64,000 nucleotides of DNA from Mesorhizobium waimense (GCF_003601975.1 NZ_QZWZ01000019.1:62001-126000); one strand, 5' to 3'; positions 43,836 through 53,635 are shown, counted from the first letter of the stretch. Notes: generated from the sequence alone by a model not told the origin. Program-made: numbers and translations.

Positions 43836-46064
43836 TTAGCCGTTCACGCGCCGCGCATCGCTGACGCTCGAATTGTCCTTGAGCTGCGACAGCAGCCGGT
43901 TGAGGTGCTTCAGATCCCAGACTTCGAGATCGATCAGCATTTCGGTGAAATCGGGCGCGGTGCGCACCATCGACAATGTATGGATGTTGGCGTCGTTGGA
44001 GGCAACGACCTGGGCGATGTCGGCCAGCGAGCCAGGCGCGTTGATCGCTGTGACCGAGACGCGCGCCGGGAACCGTTCCTTGGTGCGCTCGTCAATGTCC
44101 CAGCGCACGTCGATCCAGCGCTCGGGCTGGTCGTCAAAGGCCTGCAGCGCCGGCGACTGGATCGGATAGATGGTGATGCCGGTTCCAGGCTGTACGATGC
44201 CGACGATGCGGTCGCCGGGCACCGCGCCTTCCGGCGCGAAGCGCACCGGCAGATCGCCGCGCACGCCGCGGATGGGAACCGCTCCGTCGCGAGGCTGGTC
44301 CTTGTCCTTGCGTACCGCACGGCCCGGGATCTGGAACAGCATGCCGGCGGCATTGCGGATCTTCGACCAGCCCTCCTCGCGTTGCTTGGGCGCGGCAACG
44401 GTGACGCGTTCGTCCTTGTAGTCGGGGAACACTGCCTTCATGACGTCGGAGGAGGCGAGTTCGCCGCGGCCAACCGAGGCCAGCACATCCTCGATGTCCT
44501 TGCGCGCCAGCCGGTGCAGCACCGGTTTGAGGCCTTCCTTGGTGAAGCTCTTGCCGGCGCGCTCGAAGGCGCGCTCGAGGATGCGGGCGCCGAGACCCGA
44601 ATATTGCTTGCGGATGGCGTTCTTGGTGGCACGGCGGATGGCGGAGCGCGCTTTGCCGGTGACGACCACTGATTCCCACGCCGCCGGCGGCACCTGCGCC
44701 TTGGAACGGATGATCTCAACCTCGTCGCCATTCTTCAATTCAGTCATCAGCGGCATGATGCGGCCGTTGACCTTGGCGCCGACGCAGGTGTCGCCGACAT
44801 CGGTGTGCACGGCATAGGCGAAGTCGATGGGCGTGGCGCCGCGCGGCAGCGCGATCAGCATGCCCTTGGGCGTGAAGCAGAACACCTGGTCCTGGAACAG
44901 TTCCAGTTTGGTGTTCTCGAGGAAATCCTCGGGATTGTCGCCTTCGGCCAGCTGCTCGATGGTGCGCCGCAGCCAGGCATAGGCGTTGGTCTCCTTCGAG
45001 ATCGCGTGGGCGGCACCGTTCGTCTTGCCGCCGGTGTCCTTGTAGATCGAATGCGCGGCAACGCCATATTCGGCGATCTTGTTCATCTCGCGGGTGCGGA
45101 TCTGCAGTTCGACACGCTGGCGAGAGGGCCCTACGATGGTGGTGTGGATCGAGCGGTAGTCGTTCTGCTTTGGCGTCGAGATGTAGTCCTTGAAGCGGCC
45201 GGGCACCATCGACCAGGCGGTGTGGATGGCGCCGAGCGCGCGGTAACAGTCCTCGACCGTATCGACCACGACGCGAAAGCCGAAAATGTCGGACAGTTGC
45301 TCAAAGGACAGCGCCTTGGCTTCCATCTTGCGGAACACCGACCACGGCTTCTTCTGGCGGCTTTTCACGCCGGCCTTGATCGCGTGCTTTTCGAACAGCG
45401 TGGACAGCGACTTTTCGATCTCAGACAGCACGCCCTTGTTACGCTCGAATATCTCGGCGAGCCTGGCGGTGACGGCGCGGTAGGCTTCCGGATTGATGTA
45501 GCGGAAGGCGATCTCCTCCAGCTCCTCGCGCATGCCTTGCATGCCCATGCGGCCGGCAAGCGGCGCATAGATCTCCATCGTCTCCTCGGCAATGCGCAAG
45601 CGCTTGGCTTCCGGCACATGGTCGAGGGTGCGCATGTTGTGCAGGCGGTCGGCGAGCTTGACCAGAAGCACGCGCACATCTTCCGAGATCGCCAGCAGGA
45701 GCTTGCGTAAATTCTCCGCCTGCTCGGCCTTCTTGGAGACGAGGTCGAGCTTCTTCAGCTTGGTCAGGCCCTCGACTAGCTTGCCCATTTCCGGGCCGAA
45801 GAGCTCGTCGATCTCGGCCCTGGTCGCTGTCGTATCCTCGATCGTGTCGTGCAGCAGTGCGACGGCGATCGTAGCCTCGTCCATGTGCATTTCGGTGAGG
45901 ATGGCGGCGACTTCGAGCGGATGCGAGAAATAGGGGTCGCCGGAGGCGCGCTTCTGGTGGCCATGCTTCTGCATGGCATAGACGTAGGCCTTGTTGAGCA
46001 ACGCCTCGTTGACGTCAGGCTTGTAGCGCTGGACGCGCTCGACAAGCTCATACTGACGCATCAT
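43836..46064 (-). CDS. rsh: Bifunctional (p)ppGpp synthetase/hydrolase
   Basis: A 742-residue RelA/SpoT homologue, the single long RSH typical of alphaproteobacteria. The HD hydrolase domain (about 25-180) has intact HD in ALLHDTIEDT. The synthetase domain (about 230-345) includes RVVVDTVEDCYRALG and the substrate block YRSIHTTIVGP. The TGS domain is at about 385-450 and the ACT domain at the C-terminus (about 665-740). Both activities look intact. It controls the stringent response in starvation and, in rhizobia, symbiosis. It lies 111 bases from rpoZ. Confidence 0.96.
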   Translation of the reverse strand: MMRQYELVERVQRYKPDVNEALLNKAYVYAMQKHGHQKRASGDPYFSHPLEVAAILTEMHMDEATIAVALLHDTIEDTTATRAEIDELFGPEMGKLVEGLTKLKKLDLVSKKAEQAENLRKLLLAISEDVRVLLVKLADRLHNMRTLDHVPEAKRLRIAEETMEIYAPLAGRMGMQGMREELEEIAFRYINPEAYRAVTARLAEIFERNKGVLSEIEKSLSTLFEKHAIKAGVKSRQKKPWSVFRKMEAKALSFEQLSDIFGFRVVVDTVEDCYRALGAIHTAWSMVPGRFKDYISTPKQNDYRSIHTTIVGPSRQRVELQIRTREMNKIAEYGVAAHSIYKDTGGKTNGAAHAISKETNAYAWLRRTIEQLAEGDNPEDFLENTKLELFQDQVFCFTPKGMLIALPRGATPIDFAYAVHTDVGDTCVGAKVNGRIMPLMTELKNGDEVEIIRSKAQVPPAAWESVVVTGKARSAIRRATKNAIRKQYSGLGARILERAFERAGKSFTKEGLKPVLHRLARKDIEDVLASVGRGELASSDVMKAVFPDYKDERVTVAAPKQREEGWSKIRNAAGMLFQIPGRAVRKDKDQPRDGAVPIRGVRGDLPVRFAPEGAVPGDRIVGIVQPGTGITIYPIQSPALQAFDDQPERWIDVRWDIDERTKERFPARVSVTAINAPGSLADIAQVVASNDANIHTLSMVRTAPDFTEMLIDLEVWDLKHLNRLLSQLKDNSSVSDARRVNG

Positions 46065-46175
46065 GGGCGGGATCTCGCGGTGCTGAAATGAATCATGCGC
46101 CGAATATGCATCCGGCGCATGTCATAGATAGCCACGAAACTGCCGACGCGAAAGTGTCGGCAGCGTCGGCGAAGA

Positions 46176-46577
46176 TCAATAGTCGTCGCTTTTTTCCGGC
46201 GGGACTAGGCCTTCGATGCCGGCAAGCAGGTCTTCCTCGGTCATGCGATCAAAAGCGATGTTGTCCTCGGCGTCGTCGGCATCGGTCGCCGCAACGGCGG
46301 TGCCGGTCTGGTCGGCGATCACCTCGCCGTCGGCTTCCGGCTCGTCGACCTCGACATGCTTCTGCAGGGAATGGATCAGGTCTTCCTTGAGGTCGTCGGG
46401 CGACAGCGTCTCGTCGGCGATCTCGCGCAGCGCGATGACCGGGTTCTTGTCGTTGTCGCGCGGCACGGTGATCTGCGCGCCCTGGCTGATCTGGCGGGCG
46501 CGGTGGCCGGCCAAGAGCACGAGCTCGAAGCGGTTGTCGACCTTGTCGATGCAATCTTCAACGGTTACGCGGGCCAT
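46176..46577 (-). CDS. rpoZ: RNA polymerase omega subunit
   Basis: A 133-residue omega subunit. The conserved N-terminus is MARVTVEDCIDKVDNRFEL, with LLAGHRARQISQG and the ALREIADE segment. The C-terminal tail is acidic and about 50 residues longer than in enterobacteria, as usual in rhizobia. It precedes rsh, the same pairing as rpoZ-spoT elsewhere; omega takes part in ppGpp binding on RNA polymerase. Confidence 0.96.
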   Translation of the reverse strand: MARVTVEDCIDKVDNRFELVLLAGHRARQISQGAQITVPRDNDKNPVIALREIADETLSPDDLKEDLIHSLQKHVEVDEPEADGEVIADQTGTAVAATDADDAEDNIAFDRMTEEDLLAGIEGLVPPEKSDDY

Positions 46578-46892
46578 GAATTGCCCCTTTCAGCCTGGAT
46601 TTGATGGAAAACAGGCGCGGTCCATAACCCGAACGCCGCCGAAATACAAGCTTCTTGGCAATACCCGCCCCTGGCCCGCGCGGAGGGCGGATCGGTACCA
46701 GATCTGGCGACACGCCTGGCTGCGACGATTGCGCACCGATCACAATTGCTTGCAATGCGGCAAGGCAGCTTGGATTGCCGTAAAACTGGCGCTATCTCGG
46801 ATAAGGAAGGCCATAAGGTCCATTTTCAGAGACCGGCCGATAGTCACGCACGCATTTAGACGACCGCCTATTTTCGAAAAGGAAATTTTTCC
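46578..46892. promoter_or_regulatory. Divergent promoter region, rpoZ and NYN gene
   Basis: 315 bases without a credible gene. It must carry the rpoZ-rsh-pyrE promoter on the minus strand and the NYN-UDG promoter on the plus strand. The last 40 bases before 46893 are A/T-rich. No recognised riboswitch or palindrome was seen. Confidence 0.4.
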
Positions 46893-47474
46893 ATGTTCGA
46901 CCCTCGTGAGAAAATCGCCCTTTTCATCGACGGCGCCAATCTCTACGCCACCTCGCGGGCGCTGGGTTTCGACATCGACTATCGCAAGCTTCTGTCGAGC
47001 TTTCAGAAGCGCGGCTATCTCCTGCGCGCCTACTATTACACGGCCCTGGTCGAGGATCAGGAATATTCCTCGATCCGGCCGCTGATCGACTGGCTCGATT
47101 ATAACGGCTTCAAGGTGGTGACCAAGCCGGCCAAGGAGTTCACCGACTCGACCGGACGCCGCAAGATCAAGGGCAATATGGACATAGAGCTGACCGTCGA
47201 TGCGCTGGAGCTCGCCGATGTCGTCGACCACTACGTCATCTTCTCCGGCGACGGCGACTTCCGCACCCTGGTCGAGGCTCTGCAGCGGCGCGGCCGCAAG
47301 GTCTCGATCGTCTCGACCATGGCCTCGCAGCCGCCAATGATCTCCGACGATCTGCGCCGCCAGGCCGATCATTTCATGGACCTGATGACGCTGAAGAACG
47401 AAGTCGGCCGCGATCCGTCCGAGCGGCCGGTGCGCCGGCCCGAGCCGGCCGAAGTCGACGAGGATGATTTTTGA
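46893..47474 (+). CDS. NYN-domain (LabA/DUF88) protein
   Basis: A 193-residue NYN-domain protein, a PIN-like nuclease fold. Acidic catalytic-type residues are seen in IALFIDGANLYAT (Asp13), in KGNMDIELTVDAL and in VIFSGDGDFRTLVE. Relatives in the LabA family are predicted ribonucleases. Its stop codon (47472-47474) overlaps the start of the uracil-DNA glycosylase gene, so the two are translated together. Confidence 0.88.
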   Translation: MFDPREKIALFIDGANLYATSRALGFDIDYRKLLSSFQKRGYLLRAYYYTALVEDQEYSSIRPLIDWLDYNGFKVVTKPAKEFTDSTGRRKIKGNMDIELTVDALELADVVDHYVIFSGDGDFRTLVEALQRRGRKVSIVSTMASQPPMISDDLRRQADHFMDLMTLKNEVGRDPSERPVRRPEPAEVDEDDF

Positions 47475-48142
47475 CGGCGGCGGCCTTGGTCGCCGCTTCC
47501 TCACCCGAACCCGGCCGCGACTGCCCGCTCTGCCCGCGGCTGCATGATTTCATCGCCGACTGGCGGCAACGCGAACCGTCCTGGTTCAACGCGCCGGTGC
47601 CGACCTTCCTGCCGCCCGAAGGCGATAAGGCCGTCAAGCTGCTGATCGTCGGGCTGGCGCCCGGCCTGCGCGGGGCGAACCGGACGGGGCGACCCTTCAC
47701 CGGCGACTATGCCGGCGACCTGCTCTACTCGACGCTGATCGCGCATGGTTTTGCGCGCGGCGAGTTCAAGGCAAGACCCGACGATGGGCTGGAGCTCGTC
47801 GGCACGGCGATCACCAATGCGGTGCGCTGCGTGCCGCCGGAAAACAAGCCGGTGGGTGCGGAGATCACCACCTGCCGGACATTCCTGGTGCCGACCATCG
47901 CCCGCTTTCCCAATTTGCGCGTCGTGCTGGCGCTCGGCTCGATCGCGCATCAGTCGACGGTACGGGCGCTGGGTGGGCGCGTCGCCGCCTACCCGTTCCG
48001 GCATGGCGGACAGCAGCTGGTCAGCGCCGTCACGTTGTTTTCCAGCTATCACTGCTCGCGCTACAACACCAATACCGGTGTTTTGACCGAAGCGATGTTC
48101 GTCAACGTGTTCAGGGAGATCGCGGCGTTTCTGCAGAGATAG
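47471..48142 (+). CDS. Uracil-DNA glycosylase, family 5-like
   Basis: A 223-residue uracil-DNA glycosylase of the UdgB type. CPLCPRL gives one Cys pair at the N-terminus. Motif 1 is GLAPGLRGANRTGRPF, and the later SSYHCSRYN block replaces the usual HPSP. It would remove uracil and related bases from DNA. The start is a TTG at 47471 with GAGG seven bases upstream, overlapping the NYN stop. The 3' end overlaps the convergent GH25 gene by 32 bases. Confidence 0.85.
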   Translation: MTAAALVAASSPEPGRDCPLCPRLHDFIADWRQREPSWFNAPVPTFLPPEGDKAVKLLIVGLAPGLRGANRTGRPFTGDYAGDLLYSTLIAHGFARGEFKARPDDGLELVGTAITNAVRCVPPENKPVGAEITTCRTFLVPTIARFPNLRVVLALGSIAHQSTVRALGGRVAAYPFRHGGQQLVSAVTLFSSYHCSRYNTNTGVLTEAMFVNVFREIAAFLQR

Positions 48143-48851
48143 AGTCGGGCTTGGCAAACAGCTCGGCCAGCTTTTCCTGCCCGCCCTGCAGGACGTTCAT
48201 GTCGACATCGCCGCTGATGCCATCGACGCGACCCCTGTTGTGGTATTGCCAGTAAATCCAGTCGTCATGGCCTGGCCACAGCGCCAGTGAACGGACCCAG
48301 CGCTGGCGGCTGGCGATCTGTCCGGAATAGGCATCCGCCGCCTCGTCGATCAGATAGATGATCGCCGGCTTACCGAAGGCTGCCTCCACTGGACCTAGGA
48401 AAGCTTGGAGTTCGGCGTTCAAATGTTCGGGCGACGGCCGTTTCGGGCAATTGCCTCCAAATTCGATATCCACAACCGGCGGCAGCAGCGGGCCGTCGCG
48501 CGGCACTACCGAAATGAAGTTCTTCGCCTGGTCGGCGCCCGGCCGACAGAAGGTGAAGAAGTGATAGGCGCCGACCGCGAGCCCGGCGGCGCGCGCCTCG
48601 CGCAAATTGGCGGCAAAGGCATCGTCGACATGATCACCGCCTTCGGTCGCCTTAATGACGGCAAAGGCGACATCGTCGGCGGCTACGCGCCGCCAATCGA
48701 TCTGGTGCTGATGATGGGAAACGTCGATGCCCCTGACCGGATATCTGTCGCGGTCCGGCGAGAAGGTGCGGAAGTAGAGAAAACCACCCGCTGCGACGAG
48801 ACCCGCAAGGACCAAGCCAGCCGCGCCCCAGAGGATGATCCGGTTCTTCAA
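48111..48851 (-). CDS. GH25 family lysozyme
   Basis: A 246-residue muramidase. An N-terminal signal anchor (about 5-27) precedes a GH25 domain: GIDVSHHQ with the catalytic Asp near 43, AVIKATEG, VVDIEFG with the catalytic Glu, and a C-terminal DMNVL. The predicted location is the periplasm, tethered to the inner membrane. The start is TTG 48851 with AGGGG upstream; no ATG is available in frame nearby. Confidence 0.87.
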   Translation of the reverse strand: MKNRIILWGAAGLVLAGLVAAGGFLYFRTFSPDRDRYPVRGIDVSHHQHQIDWRRVAADDVAFAVIKATEGGDHVDDAFAANLREARAAGLAVGAYHFFTFCRPGADQAKNFISVVPRDGPLLPPVVDIEFGGNCPKRPSPEHLNAELQAFLGPVEAAFGKPAIIYLIDEAADAYSGQIASRQRWVRSLALWPGHDDWIYWQYHNRGRVDGISGDVDMNVLQGGQEKLAELFAKPDSISAETPRSP

Positions 48852-48888
48852 GACTATCCCCTGTTGTACTCCGCTGTTCGAAACTTGA

Positions 48889-48911
48889 AAGCCAAACGCT
48901 TTGGCTTTTTT
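48889..48911. terminator. Hairpin terminator after smpB
   Basis: AAGCCAAA-CGC-TTTGGCTT at 48889-48907 followed on the plus strand by a T-run to 48911. On the minus strand it is preceded by an A-run and followed by TTTC. It lies 22 bases past the smpB stop and probably ends the dapA-smpB transcript. Confidence 0.5.
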
Positions 48912-48932
48912 CAGGCTATCGCCTGGTGCTTC

Positions 48933-49412
48933 TCACCCACGTTCCTTCAGCAACCGGCCCTTCTCGCGCGACCAGTCGCGCTGCTTTTCGGTCTCGCGCT
49001 TGTCGTGCAGCTTCTTGCCGCGGCCGACGGCGAGCAAGAGCTTGGCGCGGCCTTGGTCGTTGAAATAGATCTTCAGCGGCACCAGCGTCATGCCTTCGCG
49101 GTCGACGCTCTGCGACAGCTTCGCCATCTCGCGCTTGTTGAGCAGCAGCTTGCGGCGCCGGCGCGGCTCGTGGTTGAAGCGGTTGGCCTGCAGATATTCC
49201 GGCAGATAGGAATTGATCAGCCAGATCTCGCCGCCCTCGACCGAGGCATAGCTGTCCTGGATGTTGGCCTGGCCCTGGCGCAACGATTTGACCTCGGTGC
49301 CGGTCAGCACAAGACCGGCCTCGATCGTGTCGAGCACCTCATAGGAAAACCGCGCCTTGCGGTTTTCCGCAACGGTCTTGTTGTTGGGATCGGCTTTTCT
49401 GACTTGATTCAT
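48933..49412 (-). CDS. smpB: SsrA-binding protein SmpB
   Basis: A 159-residue SmpB, the tmRNA partner in trans-translation. The core NRKARFSYEVLDTIEAGLVL, then GTEVKSLRQG, with a basic tail (KLHDKRETEKQRDW), is typical. It lies 25 bases downstream of dapA on the same strand, a rhizobial arrangement. Confidence 0.96.
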   Translation of the reverse strand: MNQVRKADPNNKTVAENRKARFSYEVLDTIEAGLVLTGTEVKSLRQGQANIQDSYASVEGGEIWLINSYLPEYLQANRFNHEPRRRRKLLLNKREMAKLSQSVDREGMTLVPLKIYFNDQGRAKLLLAVGRGKKLHDKRETEKQRDWSREKGRLLKERG

Positions 49413-49437
49413 GATGTGGAGAGGTGGCGCCTCATCC

Positions 49438-50319
49438 CTAATTTATCAAGCCGGCATGCTTCATCGCCTGATCGATCTTCTCGGCGGTCGATGCCTCGAT
49501 CGTCACCAGCGGCGAGCGCACGACGTTTTCGACCTTGCCCAGCTTCGACAGCGCATATTTGGCGCCGCACAGGCCAGGCTCGATGAAGATCGCCTTGTGC
49601 AGCGGCAACAACCGATCCTGCAGGTCGAGCGCCCTGGCGCTGTCGCCGGAAAGGGTGGCTTCCTGGAATTCGGCGCACAACCTCGGCGCGACATTCGACG
49701 TCACCGAGATGCAGCCGACGCCGCCATGGGCGTTGAAGCCGAGTGCGGAGGCGTCCTCGCCGGAAAGCTGGATGAAATCCTTGCCGCATGTGGCGCGCTG
49801 CTCGGAAACGCGCTCGACCTTGCCGGTGGCATCCTTGACGCCGACGATGTTCTTGAAGTCGTGTGCCAGCTGGCCCATCGTCTCCGGGCTCATGTCGATC
49901 ACCGAGCGCGGCGGGATGTTGTAGATGATGATCGGCAGCTTGGTTGCCTTGGCGACGGCGGCGAAATGCGCATAAAGACCGCGCTGCGTCGGCTTGTTGT
50001 AATAGGGCGTGACGACGAGAGCCGCGTCGGCGCCCGCCTTCTCGGCATATTGCACCAGCCCGACCGCCTCTTCGGTGTTGTTGGAGCCGGCGCCGGCGAC
50101 GACCGGAACGCGCCCGTTGGCGACCTCGATGCACACTTTGACGACCTGGCGATGCTCGTCATGCGACAGCGTCGGCGACTCGCCGGTGGTGCCGACGGGC
50201 ACCAGCCCGGTTGTGCCTTCGGCGAGCTGCCATTCGACGAACGCGCGAAAGGCTTTCTCGTCGAAACGCCCGCTCTTTTCGAACGGTGTCACGAGCGCGG
50301 TCAGCGAGCCTCTCAGCAT
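49438..50319 (-). CDS. dapA: 4-hydroxy-tetrahydrodipicolinate synthase
   Basis: A 293-residue DapA, the first committed step of lysine and diaminopimelate synthesis. The N-terminus GSLTALVTPF, GTTGESPTL near 45, and the Schiff-base Lys in VGVKDATG near 160 are present. The ATG at 50319 has AAGGAG nine bases upstream; the TTG at 50328 is discarded. It is divergent from the lytic transglycosylase gene. Confidence 0.95.
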   Translation of the reverse strand: MLRGSLTALVTPFEKSGRFDEKAFRAFVEWQLAEGTTGLVPVGTTGESPTLSHDEHRQVVKVCIEVANGRVPVVAGAGSNNTEEAVGLVQYAEKAGADAALVVTPYYNKPTQRGLYAHFAAVAKATKLPIIIYNIPPRSVIDMSPETMGQLAHDFKNIVGVKDATGKVERVSEQRATCGKDFIQLSGEDASALGFNAHGGVGCISVTSNVAPRLCAEFQEATLSGDSARALDLQDRLLPLHKAIFIEPGLCGAKYALSKLGKVENVVRSPLVTIEASTAEKIDQAMKHAGLIN

Positions 50320-50553
50320 GTCGTCCAACTCCTTAGGACTTATCGAGTTTTGTCGGTCGGTCTATCGTGCGCGCCTTCTAGCCGAAAGCGAAGCCGCGCA
50401 CCATAGTCTCGACATTGTTGCGCGGCAAGCATTGCCATGGTGCCAGCGGGCGCAATTCGAACGACCTCGATAGACTTTTGTTCACGGGCTTTTCACCACC
50501 TAAGTCTAGGCTGCAACGCTTCTGTGCCTGCTGGTAGTGTGCACGAACGGGAA

Positions 50554-52596
50554 ATGACGAAACCCATGCCGACCAGGCGGTCCCATCGTTTTGCGCTTCT
50601 GGGCGCCACGCTTGCGCTGATCCCGGTTGCAGCGATCGGCGGTGGCGTCGATGTGCAACTGACGTCGGCGATCCCGATGCCCGACTTGCAGAGCCAGTCA
50701 GATCCGGGCCAGCCGGATGCGCGCCCCAGCATTGCCCTGCTGAAGAGCGGCCTCGACAGGCTGGCGGCCAACGACATTGGCGGTGCGCGCCAGGTGCGCG
50801 AGGCACTGCCGGCCGATTCGCTCGACCGCCATATACTGGCTTGGGCGATCGCGCTCTATGGCGGCGACCAGGTGCCGAGCGGTGACATCGCCGACGCCGC
50901 GAAGATGCTGCCGAACTGGCCGGGCACGATCGCGCTGCGCAAGAACAGCGAGCGCGCGCTCTATCGCGAGAACCCCTCGCCGCAAATCGTGGCGAAGGCA
51001 TTCGACGGCAGCCAACCGCTGACACCGGAAGGCGTGATCATCCTTGCCCGCTCCTATGTCGCGCTGGGCAATGCCAAGGCAGCGCGTTCGGTGCTGTCGC
51101 CATTCTGGCGCATGGAAAAACTCGAGGCGAAGGACGAGACTGCGGTCATCAAGGAGTTCGGCGCGCTGATCCCGGCCGCCGACCACCGCTTCCGCATGGA
51201 GCGCATGTTCTATGCCGACAGGGTCATCTCGGCGCTGCGCGTTGCCGGCCTCGCCGACGCCCAGCCGCTGGCCGATGCCTGGGCGGCCGTGTCCAGAGGC
51301 GACAAGAATGCGGCCAAGCTACTTAAGGCGGTGCCAATCGCGCAGCGTTCAGCCGGCTATTTCTTTGCGCAGGCCGAATATCTGCGCAAGCTTTCCGACG
51401 CGGCGGCCGTCGTGACGGGGGCGCCGAGCGACCGCGAGGCTCTGGTCGATCCCGATGCCTGGTGGGTGGAGCGCCGGGTGCTGGCGCGCGAGTTGGTCGA
51501 CCAGGGCGACATGAAGACCGCCTACAGAATTGTCGCCGCACATGCCGCCGAAAGTGCCGCCAACGCCGCCGAGGCCGAGTTCCATGCCGGGTGGTACGCG
51601 CTGCGCGGCCTCAACGATCCCGCCACCGCCGCCACGCATTTCGCGCGCATTGCCGACCTGGCGCAGGGGCCGATGTCGCTGTCGCGCGCCTATTACTGGC
51701 TCGGCCGCGCGGCGGAAGTCGGCGGCCCCGGCAACGCCAAGGACTATTTCTCTCGTGCCGCCGCCTACGGCACCACCTTCTATGGCCAACTTGCCGGCGA
51801 GCGCGTCGGCTTGAGAAGCCTCAACATCGCCTATCCCTCGCCGAGCGCCGTCGACCACCAGAACTTCGCAGCCCGAGAGGCCGTCAGCGCCATCAAGCGG
51901 CTGCAGGAGGCAGGCTACGACCGCTATGCCGAAACGCTGTACCGCGACCTCGCCGGGCAATTGACCAGCCCGGGGGAACTGGCTCTGCTTGCCGTGCTGG
52001 CGGAAAAGCAGGGCAACCATTTCATGGCGCTGAAGATCGGCAAGATCGCCGGCGCGCGCGGCATCGATGTCGGGGCACTGTCGCATCCGCTGGGCGTCAT
52101 TCCCGACACCGCCAACATTTCAGGTTCGGGCAAGGCGCTGGCCTATGCGATTGCGCGCCAGGAAAGCGAGTTCAATGTCGGCGCCATCTCCAGCGCCGGC
52201 GCGCGCGGGCTGCTGCAATTGATGCCGGGCACCGCCAGGCAATTGGCGAAGAAAGCCGGATTGACCTTCTCGCAGACGCGGCTGACCAGCGATGCCGGCT
52301 ACAATGCGACGCTGGGCGCAGCCTTCCTTGGCGAGCAACTCGACCGCTTCGACGGCTCCTACGTGTTGACCTTCGCGGGCTACAATGCCGGCCCCAGCCG
52401 CGCCGCCCAATGGTTGGCCAAATATGGCGACCCGCGCGGCAAGGACGTGGACGCCGTCGTCGACTGGATCGAGCGGATTCCCTACACGGAAACAAGAAGT
52501 TATGTACAGCGCGTGATGGAGAACTACGAAGTCTACAAGATGCGTATTTCGGGAAAGTACGACATCGTGGGAGATCTGGTGAACGGGCGGAGTTGA
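50554..52596 (+). CDS. Soluble-type lytic murein transglycosylase
   Basis: A 680-residue exported Slt-type enzyme. The signal peptide is at about 1-30, followed by a long helical superhelical region with TPR-like repeats (to about 510). The C-terminal lysozyme-like domain has the catalytic Glu in ARQESEFN and the motif GLLQLMPGTA, then AGYNAGPSR. It cleaves peptidoglycan with formation of anhydromuramyl ends. ATG 50554 gives the best leader; 50566 is possible, and the frame from 50437 is unlikely. Confidence 0.92.
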   Translation: MTKPMPTRRSHRFALLGATLALIPVAAIGGGVDVQLTSAIPMPDLQSQSDPGQPDARPSIALLKSGLDRLAANDIGGARQVREALPADSLDRHILAWAIALYGGDQVPSGDIADAAKMLPNWPGTIALRKNSERALYRENPSPQIVAKAFDGSQPLTPEGVIILARSYVALGNAKAARSVLSPFWRMEKLEAKDETAVIKEFGALIPAADHRFRMERMFYADRVISALRVAGLADAQPLADAWAAVSRGDKNAAKLLKAVPIAQRSAGYFFAQAEYLRKLSDAAAVVTGAPSDREALVDPDAWWVERRVLARELVDQGDMKTAYRIVAAHAAESAANAAEAEFHAGWYALRGLNDPATAATHFARIADLAQGPMSLSRAYYWLGRAAEVGGPGNAKDYFSRAAAYGTTFYGQLAGERVGLRSLNIAYPSPSAVDHQNFAAREAVSAIKRLQEAGYDRYAETLYRDLAGQLTSPGELALLAVLAEKQGNHFMALKIGKIAGARGIDVGALSHPLGVIPDTANISGSGKALAYAIARQESEFNVGAISSAGARGLLQLMPGTARQLAKKAGLTFSQTRLTSDAGYNATLGAAFLGEQLDRFDGSYVLTFAGYNAGPSRAAQWLAKYGDPRGKDVDAVVDWIERIPYTETRSYVQRVMENYEVYKMRISGKYDIVGDLVNGRS

Positions 52597-52655
52597 CGCT
52601 CTTCCCCATTTGACCGCCCCTGCCCTCGGCTGTAGCACTCGGCAACGATCCGACA

Positions 52656-53576
52656 ATGGCGGGGAATCGAGTGCATATGCAAAATGACCAAGGTTTTGCC
52701 GATTTCTTCTACACCGCGCCGGACGGGCTCAGGCTGCATGCCCGCGTCTACGGCGAGGCGAATTCGGGCCATTGGCCGGTCGTCTGCCTGCCCGGCCTGA
52801 CCCGCAATGCGCGCGACTTTCATGAACTGGCGCTGCATCTGTCGAGGCAGGAGAAGAACCCACGAAAGGTCATCGCCTTCGACTATCGCGGGCGCGGGCA
52901 GTCCGCCTACGACCCCGATGTGAGTCACTATAATGTCGGTGTCGAGGCCGGTGACATCCTCGCCGGCCTGGCGGGCCTCGGCATCGAGCAAGCGGCCTTC
53001 ATCGGTACGTCGCGCGGCGGGCTGATCATCCATGTGCTTGGCGCGCTGCGGCCAACCGTGCTGAAAGCCGTTGTGCTGAACGACATCGGCCCAGTGATCG
53101 AAGCCGCGGGCCTCGCCCATATCAGCTCCTATCTCGAGCGCACACCGAAGCCGAAGACATTCGCCGGGGCGGTCGACGCCCAGCGCGGCGCACACGGCGC
53201 AGACTTTCCGGCCCTGACCGAGGCTGACTGGGAACGGATGGTGTCGGCGCTCTATCGCGGGGTCGATGCGGGGCTTGTGCCGGATTTCGACCCGAATCTG
53301 GTCGACACGATGGCCGGTCTCGATTTCAGCAATCCATTGCCGGATCTATGGCCGCAGTTCGAAGCGCTCGCCGCCGTGCCGCTGCTCGCCATACGCGGCG
53401 GCAACTCGAAGCTGCTGTCGGCCGGGACGCTGGAGGAGATGCGAAAACGCCATCCTGGCATGGAGACGATCACGGTCGATGGCCAGGGCCACGCGCCTTT
53501 CCTGGAGACCGGCAGCCTGCCGGACGCCATCGCCGCATTCCTGGATCGGGCCGAACAGCAGTTTCGGACAAAGTAA
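52656..53576 (+). CDS. Alpha/beta hydrolase
   Basis: A 306-residue cytoplasmic alpha/beta hydrolase. LPGLTRNARDF is the oxyanion segment, the nucleophile is in GTSRGG, and a His is in GQGHAPF near the C-terminus. It resembles esterase/lactonase-type proteins of general function. The stop is followed at once by a hairpin. It converges with the integrase gene. Confidence 0.9.
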   Translation: MAGNRVHMQNDQGFADFFYTAPDGLRLHARVYGEANSGHWPVVCLPGLTRNARDFHELALHLSRQEKNPRKVIAFDYRGRGQSAYDPDVSHYNVGVEAGDILAGLAGLGIEQAAFIGTSRGGLIIHVLGALRPTVLKAVVLNDIGPVIEAAGLAHISSYLERTPKPKTFAGAVDAQRGAHGADFPALTEADWERMVSALYRGVDAGLVPDFDPNLVDTMAGLDFSNPLPDLWPQFEALAAVPLLAIRGGNSKLLSAGTLEEMRKRHPGMETITVDGQGHAPFLETGSLPDAIAAFLDRAEQQFRTK

Positions 53577-53578
53577 AA

Positions 53579-53603
53579 CCCCAAGACCAAGTCGGTCTCG
53601 GGG
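53579..53603 (-). terminator. Bidirectional hairpin between hydrolase and integrase
   Basis: CCCCAAGACC-AAGTC-GGTCTCGGGG, one mismatch in ten pairs. On the minus strand it is followed by TTTT, so it is a fair terminator for the integrase gene. On the plus strand no T-run follows. Confidence 0.55.
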
Positions 53604-53635
53604 TCGTTGTTGCAGTATAGGAAAGTTTGGCGGAG

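Noticed and set aside
48889..48930. A tmRNA or other structured RNA next to smpB
   Set aside because: Only one short terminator-like hairpin and a second small stem are present. Alphaproteobacterial tmRNA features were not found.
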